Shown: one piece after another, positions 33,032 to 41,188 of the stretch
How the letters are laid out: every line of letters starts with the position of its first letter
How positions within the stretch are numbered: the stretch's first letter is position 1
Assembly: GCF_016722785.1 (NCBI RefSeq)
Contig: NZ_JAEQNE010000007.1
Location: forward strand, 186,001-250,000
Length of the DNA: 64,000 nucleotides
Reading direction: 5' to 3'
From: Ramlibacter monticola
GTDB lineage: Bacteria > Pseudomonadota > Gammaproteobacteria > Burkholderiales > Burkholderiaceae_C
The notes under the pieces: model-generated
What the model was told of the DNA's origin: nothing
Database searches by the model: none
Seen by the model: the letters and a program-made list of their open reading frames with translations, nothing else
Made by a program: the position numbers and the translations under genes

Positions 33032-34182
33032 GGAATGATCAGGTCGCGGCCGATCGTCGCAGCCTGCGCGCTCGGCAGGATCAGGCTGATGATGCGGTTC
33101 CAGTGCACCAGCGGGACGGAGTCGACGTAGACCACGTCGCGCGGCTGCAGGGGGAAGTTTTCCGCCAGCGCGAGCGCCGCCGGCGAGCTCGCGTTCAGGT
33201 GGAACAGGGTGGGCGCTTCCTGGCCCGAATTGCGGATCACGTAGATCTGGCCCGTGTTGGAGGTCCCGAGGTTCGGCCCGCCGGCTTCGCCGAGCGCCTC
33301 GTTGAGGCTCAGGCGGCCGTTGCGCATGGCCAGGGCGGACGGGCGGCTGATCTCGCCCATGACGAACACCTTGCGATCCTCGCGGTTGCGGACCGTGACC
33401 AGGTCGCCCGGCTGCAGCAGGATGCGGCTGGGGTTGATCCCGAGGTCCTGCAGGCGCATCAGGTCGATGACGGTCGTCACGTCGTGCCGCGTCAGGGTGA
33501 TGAAGGAGCGGTCGCCCGCGGGGGTGATCCCGCCCGCGCGGTTGATCGCTTCGCTGAGCGTCATCGGCACGTCGGTGAAGATCTGGGTGCCGGGGGTGCG
33601 CACCTCGCCGTCGACGTAGGCCCGGCGGCTGCGGAAGGAGGTGATCCGCACCGTCACCTGCGGGTCCTTGATGACGTGCCGGATCCGCTGCTCGATCAGT
33701 TCGGCGGCCTGCGATTCCGTGAGGCCGGCCACTTTCACCCGCTTGGCATACGGATAGAAGACGTCGCCCTGGGCGTCGACGATGAAGCCGGGAGCGCCGC
33801 TGATGCCCGTGGGGTCGCTGCTGCCCCCGATCACCTGCGCGCCGAGCGGCTGCAGTTCGGGGTGGTCGTACACGAACACGCTGATGATGTCGCCCGGGCC
33901 GATCGTGTACGGCACCGGCTCCGCGAACAGGCTCTGGACGCCCGGCGGGACGCCCTTGGGCAGCGACACCCGCTGGGCCTGGATCAGGGTCGCGGTGATC
34001 GGCGTGATCACGCCCTGCGGAGGCGCATTCGGGTCCGCGGGCGCGGACTGGCCGAACGTGACGCTGGATTGGTACGACGGATCGACGATGTCGAAGCCCG
34101 GTGCTGCGCACCCGTGCAGGGCCAGGGTCGCTGCGGCGAGCAGGAAACAGAAAAGGGAGCGGAGGCTCAAGGTTCCCATCAT
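33028..34182 (-). CDS. wza: Wza-type outer-membrane polysaccharide export lipoprotein
   Basis: A 384-residue secretin-like exporter. The lipoprotein signal LFCFLLAAATLALHGC ends in the lipobox cysteine. The polysaccharide export domain (YTIGPGDIISVFVYDHPEL) is followed by SLBB repeats (YVDGEVRTPGTQIF, VFVMGEISRPSALAM) and a C-terminal PRDVVYVDSVPLVHWNRII. It forms the octameric outer-membrane channel with Wzc. ATG at 34182 or 34179 (MMGTLSL). The frame extends 140 codons further upstream, but that part crosses the yjbH remnant and is not coding. It overlaps wzb by 4 bases. Confidence 0.93.
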   Translation of the reverse strand: MMGTLSLRSLFCFLLAAATLALHGCAAPGFDIVDPSYQSSVTFGQSAPADPNAPPQGVITPITATLIQAQRVSLPKGVPPGVQSLFAEPVPYTIGPGDIISVFVYDHPELQPLGAQVIGGSSDPTGISGAPGFIVDAQGDVFYPYAKRVKVAGLTESQAAELIEQRIRHVIKDPQVTVRITSFRSRRAYVDGEVRTPGTQIFTDVPMTLSEAINRAGGITPAGDRSFITLTRHDVTTVIDLMRLQDLGINPSRILLQPGDLVTVRNREDRKVFVMGEISRPSALAMRNGRLSLNEALGEAGGPNLGTSNTGQIYVIRNSGQEAPTLFHLNASSPAALALAENFPLQPRDVVYVDSVPLVHWNRIISLILPSAQAATIGRDLIIP

Positions 34183-34211
34183 CTTTATATTAGGTAGCGC
34201 GGAAATGTAGC

Positions 34212-34545
34212 TTAGAGTACTTTGCGTCTGCGGGAGGGTAGTTCCCAATACTTGCAGAAATGCGGATGGCTGCACAGGGCGTCTTTCATCTTGAATGGGG
34301 CCCGGCGACCTGAGTTGTAAAGCCGTTCGATGAACGGCGCCAGCGGCAGGACGCCGTGGTCGAGCACATTCGGGTTTGCGAGGGGGATCGATGGCGATCC
34401 GCCACGCGCGCGTCGGGCCTGAAGCCGCATCCGGTGGAATCTCCGGTGGCGAGATGGAGTCCACTGCGCCGGCGGACGGACGTCGCGGACACGGCCGCAG
34501 GCGCGTGGGGCGAGGGACTTCATGGGGGCGCGCCATCTTAACTTG
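34212..34545 (-). pseudogene. Remnant of a second yjbH copy (5' and 3' ends joined)
   Basis: The stretch matches the two ends of the neighbouring yjbH gene with the middle missing. Its 3' part encodes NPNVLDHGVLPLAPFIERLYNS, against NPIVVGLGVLPPAPSIETVYNS at the yjbH C-terminus. Its 5' part matches the yjbH beginning (both share CTCCGGTGGCGAGAT and CGCGCCGGCG-like blocks), but in a shifted frame. The upstream sequence GCGCGCCATCTTAAC occurs at the same relative place in both (34528-34542 and 36873-36887), as does CCTCATCCTTTTGA. So the promoter region was duplicated as well. A tandem duplication followed by internal deletion is the simplest history. Confidence 0.75.
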
Positions 34546-34604
34546 CGGCCGAGTACGTTCTTCTACTTGGGCCTCATCCTTTTGATCATTGCGCGCCAGA
34601 CGCA

Positions 34605-34630
34605 AAGGGCCCGTGCTTGCACGGGCCCTT
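34605..34630 (-). terminator. GC-rich hairpin after yjbH
   Basis: AAGGGCCCGTGC and GCACGGGCCCTT form a perfect 12-bp stem. It lies 42 bp downstream of the yjbH stop on the - strand. A near copy of the same hairpin is found upstream of yjbH at 36966-36998, supporting the duplication described for this locus. The T-run is short. Confidence 0.55.
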
Positions 34631-34672
34631 CACGGTGTTCCTCCTAACGGGGAGGGCTGCCCCGAAGGTCGT

Positions 34673-36862
34673 TCATCTTGCAGCGTCCCGGATCCGGCCG
34701 AGGTTGCTCTCGAAGTAGACCAGGCTCGCGCGGTCGGAGTTGTAAACCGTTTCGATGGAAGGGGCCGGCGGCAGGACGCCGAGGCCGACCACGATCGGGT
34801 TTCCCGGGGCGTCGGCATTGACCTGGGTCTCGATCGAGTGCGAGAAGCGCGGCGTGCCCGTGACCTGGAAGGCGGAAGGCTGCATGTCGCGGCGCGGCCC
34901 GATCGGCACCGACAGTTCCAGTCCGGCGAAGCTGCGGGCGTTCGTGTTGGAAAAGCTGGTGCGACGCACGTAGACCTGCACGGCGACGTCCCCGAACCAC
35001 TGCCGCATCCCGAGCTGCAGGCCGGCATCGTTGTTCATGAAGCGCCCGCCGGTCGCCTCCAGGTAGGTGCGGGTCGTATTCAGGTTGTAGCGATACGAAA
35101 GAAGCAGGGGCGTCGCGGTTTCCGGCTCGCCCGGGACCAGCCCGAACTTGCTGTTGTGGAACCAGCCGCCCTGCGCCGTCCAGCGGTGGCGGCCCTGGCC
35201 CGGCTCCCAGCGCAGCGAGCCGTGCACGCCGTCGAAGTGATGGCCCATGCGCCCGATCGTGCCTTGCGCCGAGACCGCCGACAGGCCGCCCGGGCTCGTG
35301 CCCGCTTCGTTCGCGCCCCCCAGCCAACGGGAGAGCGGGAACTGCACGGTCTGGGTCAGCGCGAGGCGCTCGGTGCCCTGGAGCACGTGCCGGCGCTCGA
35401 AGACGCCGCCGGGCCCGAAGTCATCCGAATGCGCCACTTCGCCCTGGATGCGCCAGTCCGCGGTGGCGCCGGCCCACAGGGGCTGCGAGAAACCGACGTT
35501 GACGCCGGCCGAATAGTCGAAGGCCCCGACTTCCGTCCCGATGGCGGTGCGCAGGACGGGGCTGAGTTGCACCCGGAAGGTCTTCCAGCTCGGTTGCAGG
35601 CCGCGCACGACCCAGGCCGCGCCCTGCTGGACCGCGTCCATCGACAGGGTGCCGGGCGTGGACAACTCTCCTCCCGCGCACGTGCTGGCCGGCTGCTCGA
35701 TCCACTGCCGCAGGCAATCGGCCTGCCCGGTGACGGCGACGAGCGGCACCTGGCGCTGCGTCAGCACGAGCCGGTACACGGTGCGCTGCGCGCCGAGGCT
35801 GCTCGCGGTGGCGCCCAGCGCCGCGCCCAGCGCGTCCACGGCATTCCAGTTGTAGGTGGCGTTGTTGGCGCGGATCGCGATGGAGCCGTCCGGCAGGCGG
35901 CCGACCCAGATGTCTTCCAGACCGCGCGACTGCAGGTCGCGTGCGAGAGCTTCGAGGTCCGCGTCACTGGCGCTGCGCACGGGGGCGGGTGCCGGCGAGG
36001 CGGCGGGAGCTTGCGGCGGCACGGGTGCTGCGCCGACGACGGGTGCGGTCTGGACGACGGGTGCGCTTGGGACGGCGGCGGGCGCAGGCGCGGCCAGCGG
36101 CGCCGGAGTCGCCGACCGCAACTCCGGCACCTTGTAGAGGGGAATGGTGATCCCAGCGGAGAACCACGTGCGATCGGTGACCGTCGCGTTCGTCAGCCGC
36201 GCGTTCGCGCCGACGTGCGCGGCCCAGCCCTGCGGCAGCCAGGAGGCCGGCGCGAACAGCCGCACGCCCGCCCACGCGTTGCCGTCCGTGTACTCCACAT
36301 GGCCGCGCGCCCAGGACAAGGGCTGCCAGGCGGCGCTGCCGAAGACGCCGTCGAGCGGCGATCTCGCGGTCACGGTTCCGCTCCCGCTTCGGCGCGCGTA
36401 ACCGCCGCTCACTTCGACGGTGTCCCGCGAGTACGTCAGCACGCCGTAGGCGGAGCGGAAAAACGTCACCGAGCCGCCGACGTCCGTGATGCCCGCGGCG
36501 ATGCGGAAGCGATTGGCCCTGTCCAGCCCGATTCCCACCTTGCCGGAGGCCGACAGGTCGCGCATACCGCAGCCCTGGGTGAAGCAGTTGTCGTGGATCG
36601 AGTTCGTCGCCAGGCGGCCGACGAGCTCCACGGAGGGCAGCAGGCCGAAGCCGGCGAGGAAGTTGTGTCCGGAAGGATCGGCCGCCCCGGGCAACTGGCG
36701 GTCGTACACGAGGCCCAACTGTCCCCATTCCAGAATGCGAGCATTCGGCGTGAGGGAGAGGCCGGTGAATCCTCCGGTGGCGAGATTGGTGTCCACCGCG
36801 CCGGCGGTGCAGCAAACCAATGCGGCAGCGGCCGCAAGCGCGTGTTGCGAGAAGTGTTTCAT
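34673..36862 (-). CDS. yjbH: YjbH-family exopolysaccharide outer-membrane protein
   Basis: A 729-residue exported protein with a signal peptide (HALAAAAALVCCTAGA). The N-terminal barrel-like YjbH domain begins GGFTGLSLTPNARILEWGQL and includes NFLAGFGLLPSVELVGRL and SASGKVGIGLDRANRFR. A Pro/Ala-rich linker near residue 265 leads to a second region of alternating strands with GQLGxxxRW-type segments, ending NLGRIRDAAR. YjbH-like proteins act with exopolysaccharide secretion at the outer membrane. The start MKHFSQHA is chosen for the signal peptide. It is upstream of wza on the same strand, separated by a hairpin and a decayed yjbH copy. Confidence 0.85.
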   Translation of the reverse strand: MKHFSQHALAAAAALVCCTAGAVDTNLATGGFTGLSLTPNARILEWGQLGLVYDRQLPGAADPSGHNFLAGFGLLPSVELVGRLATNSIHDNCFTQGCGMRDLSASGKVGIGLDRANRFRIAAGITDVGGSVTFFRSAYGVLTYSRDTVEVSGGYARRSGSGTVTARSPLDGVFGSAAWQPLSWARGHVEYTDGNAWAGVRLFAPASWLPQGWAAHVGANARLTNATVTDRTWFSAGITIPLYKVPELRSATPAPLAAPAPAAVPSAPVVQTAPVVGAAPVPPQAPAASPAPAPVRSASDADLEALARDLQSRGLEDIWVGRLPDGSIAIRANNATYNWNAVDALGAALGATASSLGAQRTVYRLVLTQRQVPLVAVTGQADCLRQWIEQPASTCAGGELSTPGTLSMDAVQQGAAWVVRGLQPSWKTFRVQLSPVLRTAIGTEVGAFDYSAGVNVGFSQPLWAGATADWRIQGEVAHSDDFGPGGVFERRHVLQGTERLALTQTVQFPLSRWLGGANEAGTSPGGLSAVSAQGTIGRMGHHFDGVHGSLRWEPGQGRHRWTAQGGWFHNSKFGLVPGEPETATPLLLSYRYNLNTTRTYLEATGGRFMNNDAGLQLGMRQWFGDVAVQVYVRRTSFSNTNARSFAGLELSVPIGPRRDMQPSAFQVTGTPRFSHSIETQVNADAPGNPIVVGLGVLPPAPSIETVYNSDRASLVYFESNLGRIRDAAR

Positions 36863-36965
36863 ATTGTTAGTCGCGCGCCATCTTAACCGCACGGATGAGC
36901 TAACGCTTCGACGAACCCCTCATCCTTTTGAGCAGGCAACGACGAATCTCACGCACGGAAAAAAT

Positions 36966-36998
36966 AAAAAGGGCCCGTTCATGCACGGGCCCTTTTTT
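36966..36998 (-). terminator. Strong terminator, probably the original tRNA-Leu terminator
   Basis: AAAAGGGCCCGT pairs with ACGGGCCCTTTT around TCATGC, with long A and T runs on both sides (TTTTTTATTTTTT on the - strand). It begins 18 bp past the 3' end of the tRNA-Leu half at 37017-37075. Before the island inserted, it would have terminated the intact tRNA-Leu transcript. Confidence 0.8.
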
Positions 36999-37016
36999 GG
37001 TCGGGAATTGCCTGAC

Positions 37017-37075
37017 TGGTGCCGGAGGCCGGAATCGAACCGGCACGGTGTTGCCACCGGCAGATTTTGAGTCTG
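37017..37075 (-). repeat. attL: displaced 3' half of tRNA-Leu
   Basis: These 59 bases are identical to 54143-54201, the 3' half of the intact tRNA-Leu gene from the anticodon stem to the CCA end. Sequence diverges immediately beyond (ACGCCATTT here, CTGCGTCTA in the tRNA). This is the expected left boundary of an element integrated by a tyrosine recombinase at a tRNA 3' end. The fragment alone cannot fold into a tRNA. Confidence 0.93.
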
Positions 37076-37619
37076 ACGCCATTTCTAGGATTGGCGCGGG
37101 CTGGCGGCCGATTCTTTCCGCATCAACCTCGCTTTTTTGGGCTGAAACCTCCCCCTGTAGCGCGTGGATGCGGAAAAGAAAAAGGCGCCCGAAGGGGCTA
37201 GCCGTTCTCAAATCTGGTTGGGAGGGCCGCTCTGCCGGTCGCACAATCCGCCCCCGACAACGACGACGGAGGCGCTTCTTTATCTGAGAAGCAATCGCAA
37301 TCTCCTTCGGGTCCCGCCGACATCTCCTTGCTCGCTTCCTCCACCGGCTCCTCTGTTCCGATTAGGGGCGACAAAGCTGCCCACCTGCGGCACCTGCCAC
37401 TGACTGCGTGTGCGACCGGGATCTCGTTCGTGAACACAGGGGCCATTACGGGCGCCTGTACCTAAGTCGTCTTCGCTAGTCCGCTCTCGAAACACTCCGC
37501 CAAAAGGTGTAGCGGCGCTGCACCTTTGACGCGGATCAATGTTTCACTTTGTATCGCATGTGACCCTCCCGGCCTGCCGTGTTTGGCCGACAGCTTTCCC
37601 AGCCTGTGGAGGAGACTCA
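37076..37619. other. Left end of the island, no gene seen
   Basis: About 540 bp between attL and the lipoprotein gene. Several short frames on both strands lack recognisable content or plausible starts. The stretch contains two ATGCGGAAA sites (listed separately) and a small GCCC-GAAG-GGGC hairpin near 37190. Confidence 0.5.
37115..37176. promoter_or_regulatory. Putative recombinase arm-type sites, left end
   Basis: ATGCGGAAA occurs at 37115-37123 (- strand) and at 37168-37176 (+ strand), each preceded by G. Two more copies lie just inside the right end at 54080-54088 and 54104-54112. Paired short repeats flanking both cores fit integrase arm-binding sites; the function is inference. Confidence 0.4.
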
Positions 37620-38543
37620 ATGAAAGCAAATGCGATCCGGTTTTCCAAGTTTTGTGCAGGAGTTGTTCTGAGCGCGGCAGTAGTCGCATGCGGCGGCGGT
37701 GGTGGCGAAAGCATCATCGACTCCGGGATATCCGCGGCCATGAACTTTCTTTCTGGAGGGGCGTTCAAGGACGTCGACTCCCTCGTGGTGGCACTCGACG
37801 GCGATAATCTGGTCATTCAGGATTTCGGCACCTCGAACCTCGGAACGAACCCGGGCGTATTGCCGCTAGGAACACCGCTCGTTAGCGGCATCAGCTGCGA
37901 CGCTATTTCATGTACCGGGCAAGTCCTCTCGCCGAAGTTCAACAACGGCGTGCTCGAAAACTTCACGCGCGAGACCGGCACGATCACGAAGCAAGATGAC
38001 ACAGAGTTCGTTATCAACAGCGCTTCTCTGGGGGCTAAGAAATATACAAAGCTGCCAAGCGGCCCGGCGAGCCCGGCTCCGCAGCCGAGCCCATCTCCCA
38101 GCAATGGCGGTACCGGCTCGCTTGCCGCCTCGGCAACTTGCGAACAGTGGTGGGCGGCGCTTGTAAACCGCAAGTTGACGTGGGTCAGTGCGAACGGCGG
38201 CCCTGACTACCCCACGAGCTTCCCAGGTGCGACGCTTACTTTCTCCGGATCGGGGCAGGACATGCGCTGGGAGCTTGCAGGCCCTAGCTTCCCAAGGGTG
38301 GTGCTCGGCCGCACCTATGACTGGCTCCCCGGGCGCAGCGGCACGCTGACGCTGACCGACAAGTTCCCCACTCAGAAGCTCTGCCGGTTCTATCTGTCGT
38401 TCGACCGCGAGTGGTGGAGCGGGGCTTGGAACGGTATCGAATACGTCTTCTGGGCTCACTCACTTTCTGACGGGAAAATGCGATTCGTCCTTAACCCGGA
38501 CACTCCGAACACTCCATTCGACTGGGTGTTCACGGTGAACTGA
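37620..38543 (+). CDS. Predicted lipoprotein of unknown function
   Basis: A 307-residue protein with a lipoprotein signal peptide (FSKFCAGVVLSAAVVACGGG, lipobox Val-Val-Ala-Cys) followed by a Gly-rich linker. The middle has SISCDAISCTGQVLSP-like cysteines and a Pro/Ser linker (SPAPQPSPSPSNGG) dividing it into two domains. The C-terminal domain is Trp-rich (CEQWWAALVNRKLTW, SFDREWWSGAWNGIEYVFW). No family is recognised. The ATG has a strong ribosome site (GGAGGAGA). As the only clear + strand gene near the left end, it may be island cargo. Confidence 0.7.
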   Translation: MKANAIRFSKFCAGVVLSAAVVACGGGGGESIIDSGISAAMNFLSGGAFKDVDSLVVALDGDNLVIQDFGTSNLGTNPGVLPLGTPLVSGISCDAISCTGQVLSPKFNNGVLENFTRETGTITKQDDTEFVINSASLGAKKYTKLPSGPASPAPQPSPSPSNGGTGSLAASATCEQWWAALVNRKLTWVSANGGPDYPTSFPGATLTFSGSGQDMRWELAGPSFPRVVLGRTYDWLPGRSGTLTLTDKFPTQKLCRFYLSFDREWWSGAWNGIEYVFWAHSLSDGKMRFVLNPDTPNTPFDWVFTVN

Positions 38544-38629
38544 CGAAACGGATGAGACTGCAGACTTCGACGACCAATCGGCCCGGGCTCGTTCAGCGGC
38601 GGTGAGCGCCCGCAGAGCGGCCTGACTCG

Positions 38630-38650
38630 CAGCCCCTCGGCGAGGGGCTG
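38630..38650. terminator. Bidirectional hairpin between convergent genes
   Basis: CAGCCCCTC and GAGGGGCTG form a 9-bp stem over GGC, between the lipoprotein gene and the convergent DUF1643 remnant. There is no strong T-run on either side. Confidence 0.45.
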
Positions 38651-38659
38651 TTCGCATAT

Positions 38660-39108
38660 TTAGTACCTGCAAAGCCTGAACCTAGGGAGGCCCTCGCGGG
38701 GGGCGCCGGGCTTGGGCGGCGTCTCGAAGTTTGCGCAGTTTTGAGGCTTTGCGAGGAGCTTGCGAACCTGCTCACCGCGCCCGCGGTGCCGCCCGTGGTT
38801 GCCCCAGGCGGCCACCACAATGCCCGCCTCGTCGGCAAGCTGTCGCAGCCACTGATCGTTCTCCGGGCCTACCGGCTCGGGTGCTGCTTTCATGGCACGT
38901 GGATCGGTGTCTCGCCAGGCGAAAATGTTCGACATGCCCCAGGCCCGGCGAAGCCGATGCAGCGGGTGACTGTGTTGTCGTCGTCCACTTCGTCGGCGGT
39001 GCTAGGGTTCAGGCCGACGAACATGGCGGAAGGTTTGCCTGGCGCCCAGATACGACGCAGTGCATATCGGTACCGCCGGCAAGGACTGAAATCCGCAGAA
39101 CTCTCCAT
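38660..39108 (-). pseudogene. DUF1643 family protein, frameshifted
   Basis: The first frame (from 39108) reads RYRYALRRIWAPGKPSAMFV, GLNPSTADEVDDDNTVTRCI, typical of DUF1643. It then runs out of frame near 38945. The other frame continues correctly with WGMSNIFAWRDTDPRAMKAA, PVGPENDQWLRQLADEAGIV and VAAWGNHG, ending at 38660. A single missing base in the GCCGGGCC stretch explains the break. DUF1643 proteins have no established function and are common in phages and islands. A sequencing error cannot be excluded. Confidence 0.7.
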
Positions 39109-39110
39109 AC

Positions 39111-40202
39111 TCACCTCGTCGTTTTGAGCGTGTCGCCCTTGGTGCGGTAGTGGCGTTTCGTCAACGCCACGGAGCTGTGTTGTAACAGCTTGCTGGCGGC
39201 CTCGGCGTCCTCGGCCAGGTCGGCGGCGTACTTGCGCATGTCGCGCAGCCACATCGCCTCGATCTCCTTGGCGAGCGCCTCGCCCTCCGGCGTGCCGGCC
39301 GCGCGCGCCTTTGCGGCCGCCTTGGCCCGGGCCTTGTCCCACTCGCGGCGCAGGTCCTTCAGGTGCACGGGGAAGCCGTCCGGGGTGGAGACCAGCATCA
39401 GGTGGTTGGCGTCGTACCCGCGGCGGCGCGCCAGCAGTTGCGGCAGCACCTCCGACAGTGACAGGTCGAAGTCAGCCTTCTTGCCGGTCTTGTTGGCCTT
39501 CAGGCGCAGCACGTCGTCCTTCGGCAACACCACCTTGATGCAGTCGGTCAGGCGCATGCCGGTGGCCGAGGACAGGTCCATGGTGTCCTTCAGGAACTGG
39601 CAGGCGTGCACGTACACCGCGCCGAAGAGCTCGTCGGTGACCTCGAACTCGCGGGCCTGCTCCGGATTCTTCCACCGGCTGCGTTCCATTCCGGCTGCCG
39701 GCCAGGGCAGGGCGGTGTACGCCTCGTTGCGCCCTTCGGGTGCGGTCTGGCGCGCCCAATTCCAGACGATCTGGAAGGCAGCCATCTCTCGATTCGCCTG
39801 CACGCCCGCCGGCTTGGTGGGATCTGTTGCGTTCCGGCGGTTCTTCAGGTACTGCTTCAGCATCAGCAACGTGACTTGATCCCACGTCATCATCCCGAAC
39901 ACGGCGTCGACGCGATTCAGGTGCATCTTGTAGTTGCGTCGTGTGCCTTCGTTGGCATAGGTGGGCAGCTCGTCGCAAGTCCAGTGCTGGATCGCCTCCC
40001 GGATGCGGCCACGGATGCGGGGCCGGCCCAAGTGCAACTCCTCCCACTTTGCGATCGCCAGCTCCCGGTCTTTGCCCAAGGGCACGTCGGGCTTGTTTTC
40101 CGGCCGCATGTCGTAGTAGTAGTAGACGTACACACGCCCCCCCTTTCCTTTGCGAACATGCGGCCGCAGGCGCGGGTATTGGGTCTGCCTAGGCATGCGC
40201 AA
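39111..40202 (-). CDS. int: Tyrosine-type site-specific recombinase (island integrase)
   Basis: A 363-residue integrase. After an AP2-like start (KGKGGRVYVYYYYDMRP) and a SAM-like core-binding region (RRNYKMHLNRVDAVFG), the catalytic domain shows the first Arg in SSATGMRLTDCI and the second Arg in LRDMRKYAAD. It also has the LLQHSSVALTKRHY segment with the conserved His and the Tyr nucleophile. Box II has Arg where most integrases have His (R-x-x-R rather than H-x-x-R), a known variant. It should catalyse integration into and excision from the tRNA-Leu 3' end. It overlaps the DUF4224-like gene by 14 bp. Confidence 0.9.
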   Translation of the reverse strand: MRMPRQTQYPRLRPHVRKGKGGRVYVYYYYDMRPENKPDVPLGKDRELAIAKWEELHLGRPRIRGRIREAIQHWTCDELPTYANEGTRRNYKMHLNRVDAVFGMMTWDQVTLLMLKQYLKNRRNATDPTKPAGVQANREMAAFQIVWNWARQTAPEGRNEAYTALPWPAAGMERSRWKNPEQAREFEVTDELFGAVYVHACQFLKDTMDLSSATGMRLTDCIKVVLPKDDVLRLKANKTGKKADFDLSLSEVLPQLLARRRGYDANHLMLVSTPDGFPVHLKDLRREWDKARAKAAAKARAAGTPEGEALAKEIEAMWLRDMRKYAADLAEDAEAASKLLQHSSVALTKRHYRTKGDTLKTTR

Positions 40203-40464
40203 CCCCTTGGGCGGACCTTTTCAGCGGAGCGTTCAAGGCGCTCCAGTTGGGACCTTCAGATGCGACCGTGTCGCGACCCTCAAGCCACGCTCGAACGTGC
40301 AGACGTGCGACAAGAACGCGCGATCCGTCCCGCTGGTGCGGGATGCCGCGCTGTCGCAGCCACGCCGACTGCTCGGCCGCCCGTGCTCTGTCCGTCAGTT
40401 GTCGCAATTCGTCCGGCCCGTACAGGTCCGAGGCGCCGGTGCTCGATTGCGGCAGCGTAGCCAT
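40189..40464 (-). CDS. DUF4224-like small protein, possible excisionase
   Basis: A 91-residue protein. LYGPDELRQLTDRARAAEQS followed by AWLRQRGIPHQRDG and RVLVARLHVRAWL matches the pattern of DUF4224 proteins, which sit next to phage and island integrases and may act as recombination directionality factors. The start ATG at 40464 gives a protein of normal size; the open frame runs on to 40953 but that part has no similarity. It overlaps the integrase start, consistent with coupling. The function is inference from position. Confidence 0.6.
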   Translation of the reverse strand: MATLPQSSTGASDLYGPDELRQLTDRARAAEQSAWLRQRGIPHQRDGSRVLVARLHVRAWLEGRDTVASEGPNWSALNAPLKRSAQGVAHA

Positions 40465-40870
40465 GACGCGTTCGATGAAGGCGAACAGCGCGACAAGTTC
40501 GGGTGAAGGCCTTGCGCCGTCGGACGGGTGCGTCGTGGTTCCGGCGGTGGCGATATGGAGCGGCGCAAGAGGGGAGCCGCAGGAGGTTGAGAGAGATCCC
40601 GGCCGGTACACCGGGGCAGCCCCCGTCAGGCGGCCGTCACCAAAGCAGTTCGAAGTCTTCAAGCTGTCTGTCGAAAAAAGGCGTGCGCGAACACAGAGGA
40701 TGCGAACGAGGTCGCTTGTCAGCCAAGGCGCGCGCGGAACGATGAAGAGGTGACCTGCGCCGCGTGGGCGAGGGTCGTGCAATTGGTGAACGCCTGCCGG
40801 CGTTCTGCAGTGGGACCGGATTCCAGACCAACCCTTGGAGCGGCTGGAACACGTGGGGACTACCCGGCGG
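40465..40870. other. Intergenic region, no gene seen
   Basis: About 400 bp between the DUF4224-like gene and the zinc-ribbon-like gene. The open frame that crosses it is an upstream extension without recognisable content. A promoter for the integrase pair is expected here, but no clear hexamers were found. Confidence 0.4.
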
Positions 40871-41188
40871 TCAGCGCGCGATTGCCGTTTGCGCTTGCCA
40901 GTAAGGCCCCGTCTCCTCGACCAGAATACTGCATCTGCGCCGAGATTCGTCAACGGGTCTGCGCGCCAGCGCTTGGCTTGCGCACCGCCTATTCATCGGG
41001 ATCCCACGCCAGAGATTGCTCTCGCTCACCGGCAGTCCCCGGTGGTCGCGCATAAGCCGGCAGCCTTCGCAGATCCTCCAAATCTGGCCATTCGGGCCGC
41101 TCGGGTCCGGGTGCCATTCGCGGCGGGCACGGCATGCGGGGCACGCGTTGGTGCAGGGCACATAACTTCCGAGCGCCAAGCCGTTCAT
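40871..41188 (-). CDS. Small Cys-rich (zinc-ribbon-like) protein
   Basis: A 105-residue protein with two CxxC-type pairs (PCTNACPACRARREW and RICEGCRLM) spaced as in a zinc ribbon, followed by an Arg-rich tail. It probably binds zinc and nucleic acid, but I recognise no family. Its ATG overlaps the stop of the winged-helix gene (ATGA), which supports translation of both genes as a unit. Confidence 0.5.
   Translation of the reverse strand: MNGLALGSYVPCTNACPACRARREWHPDPSGPNGQIWRICEGCRLMRDHRGLPVSESNLWRGIPMNRRCASQALARRPVDESRRRCSILVEETGPYWQAQTAIAR

Noticed and set aside
33032..34111. Long - strand frame continuing upstream of wzb
   Set aside because: It reads wza out of frame; wzb itself begins at the GTG overlapping the wza stop.
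37164..37446. Short frames of 70-82 codons on both strands at the left end of the island
   Set aside because: No similarity, no ribosome sites, mutually overlapping; chance frames in GC-rich DNA.
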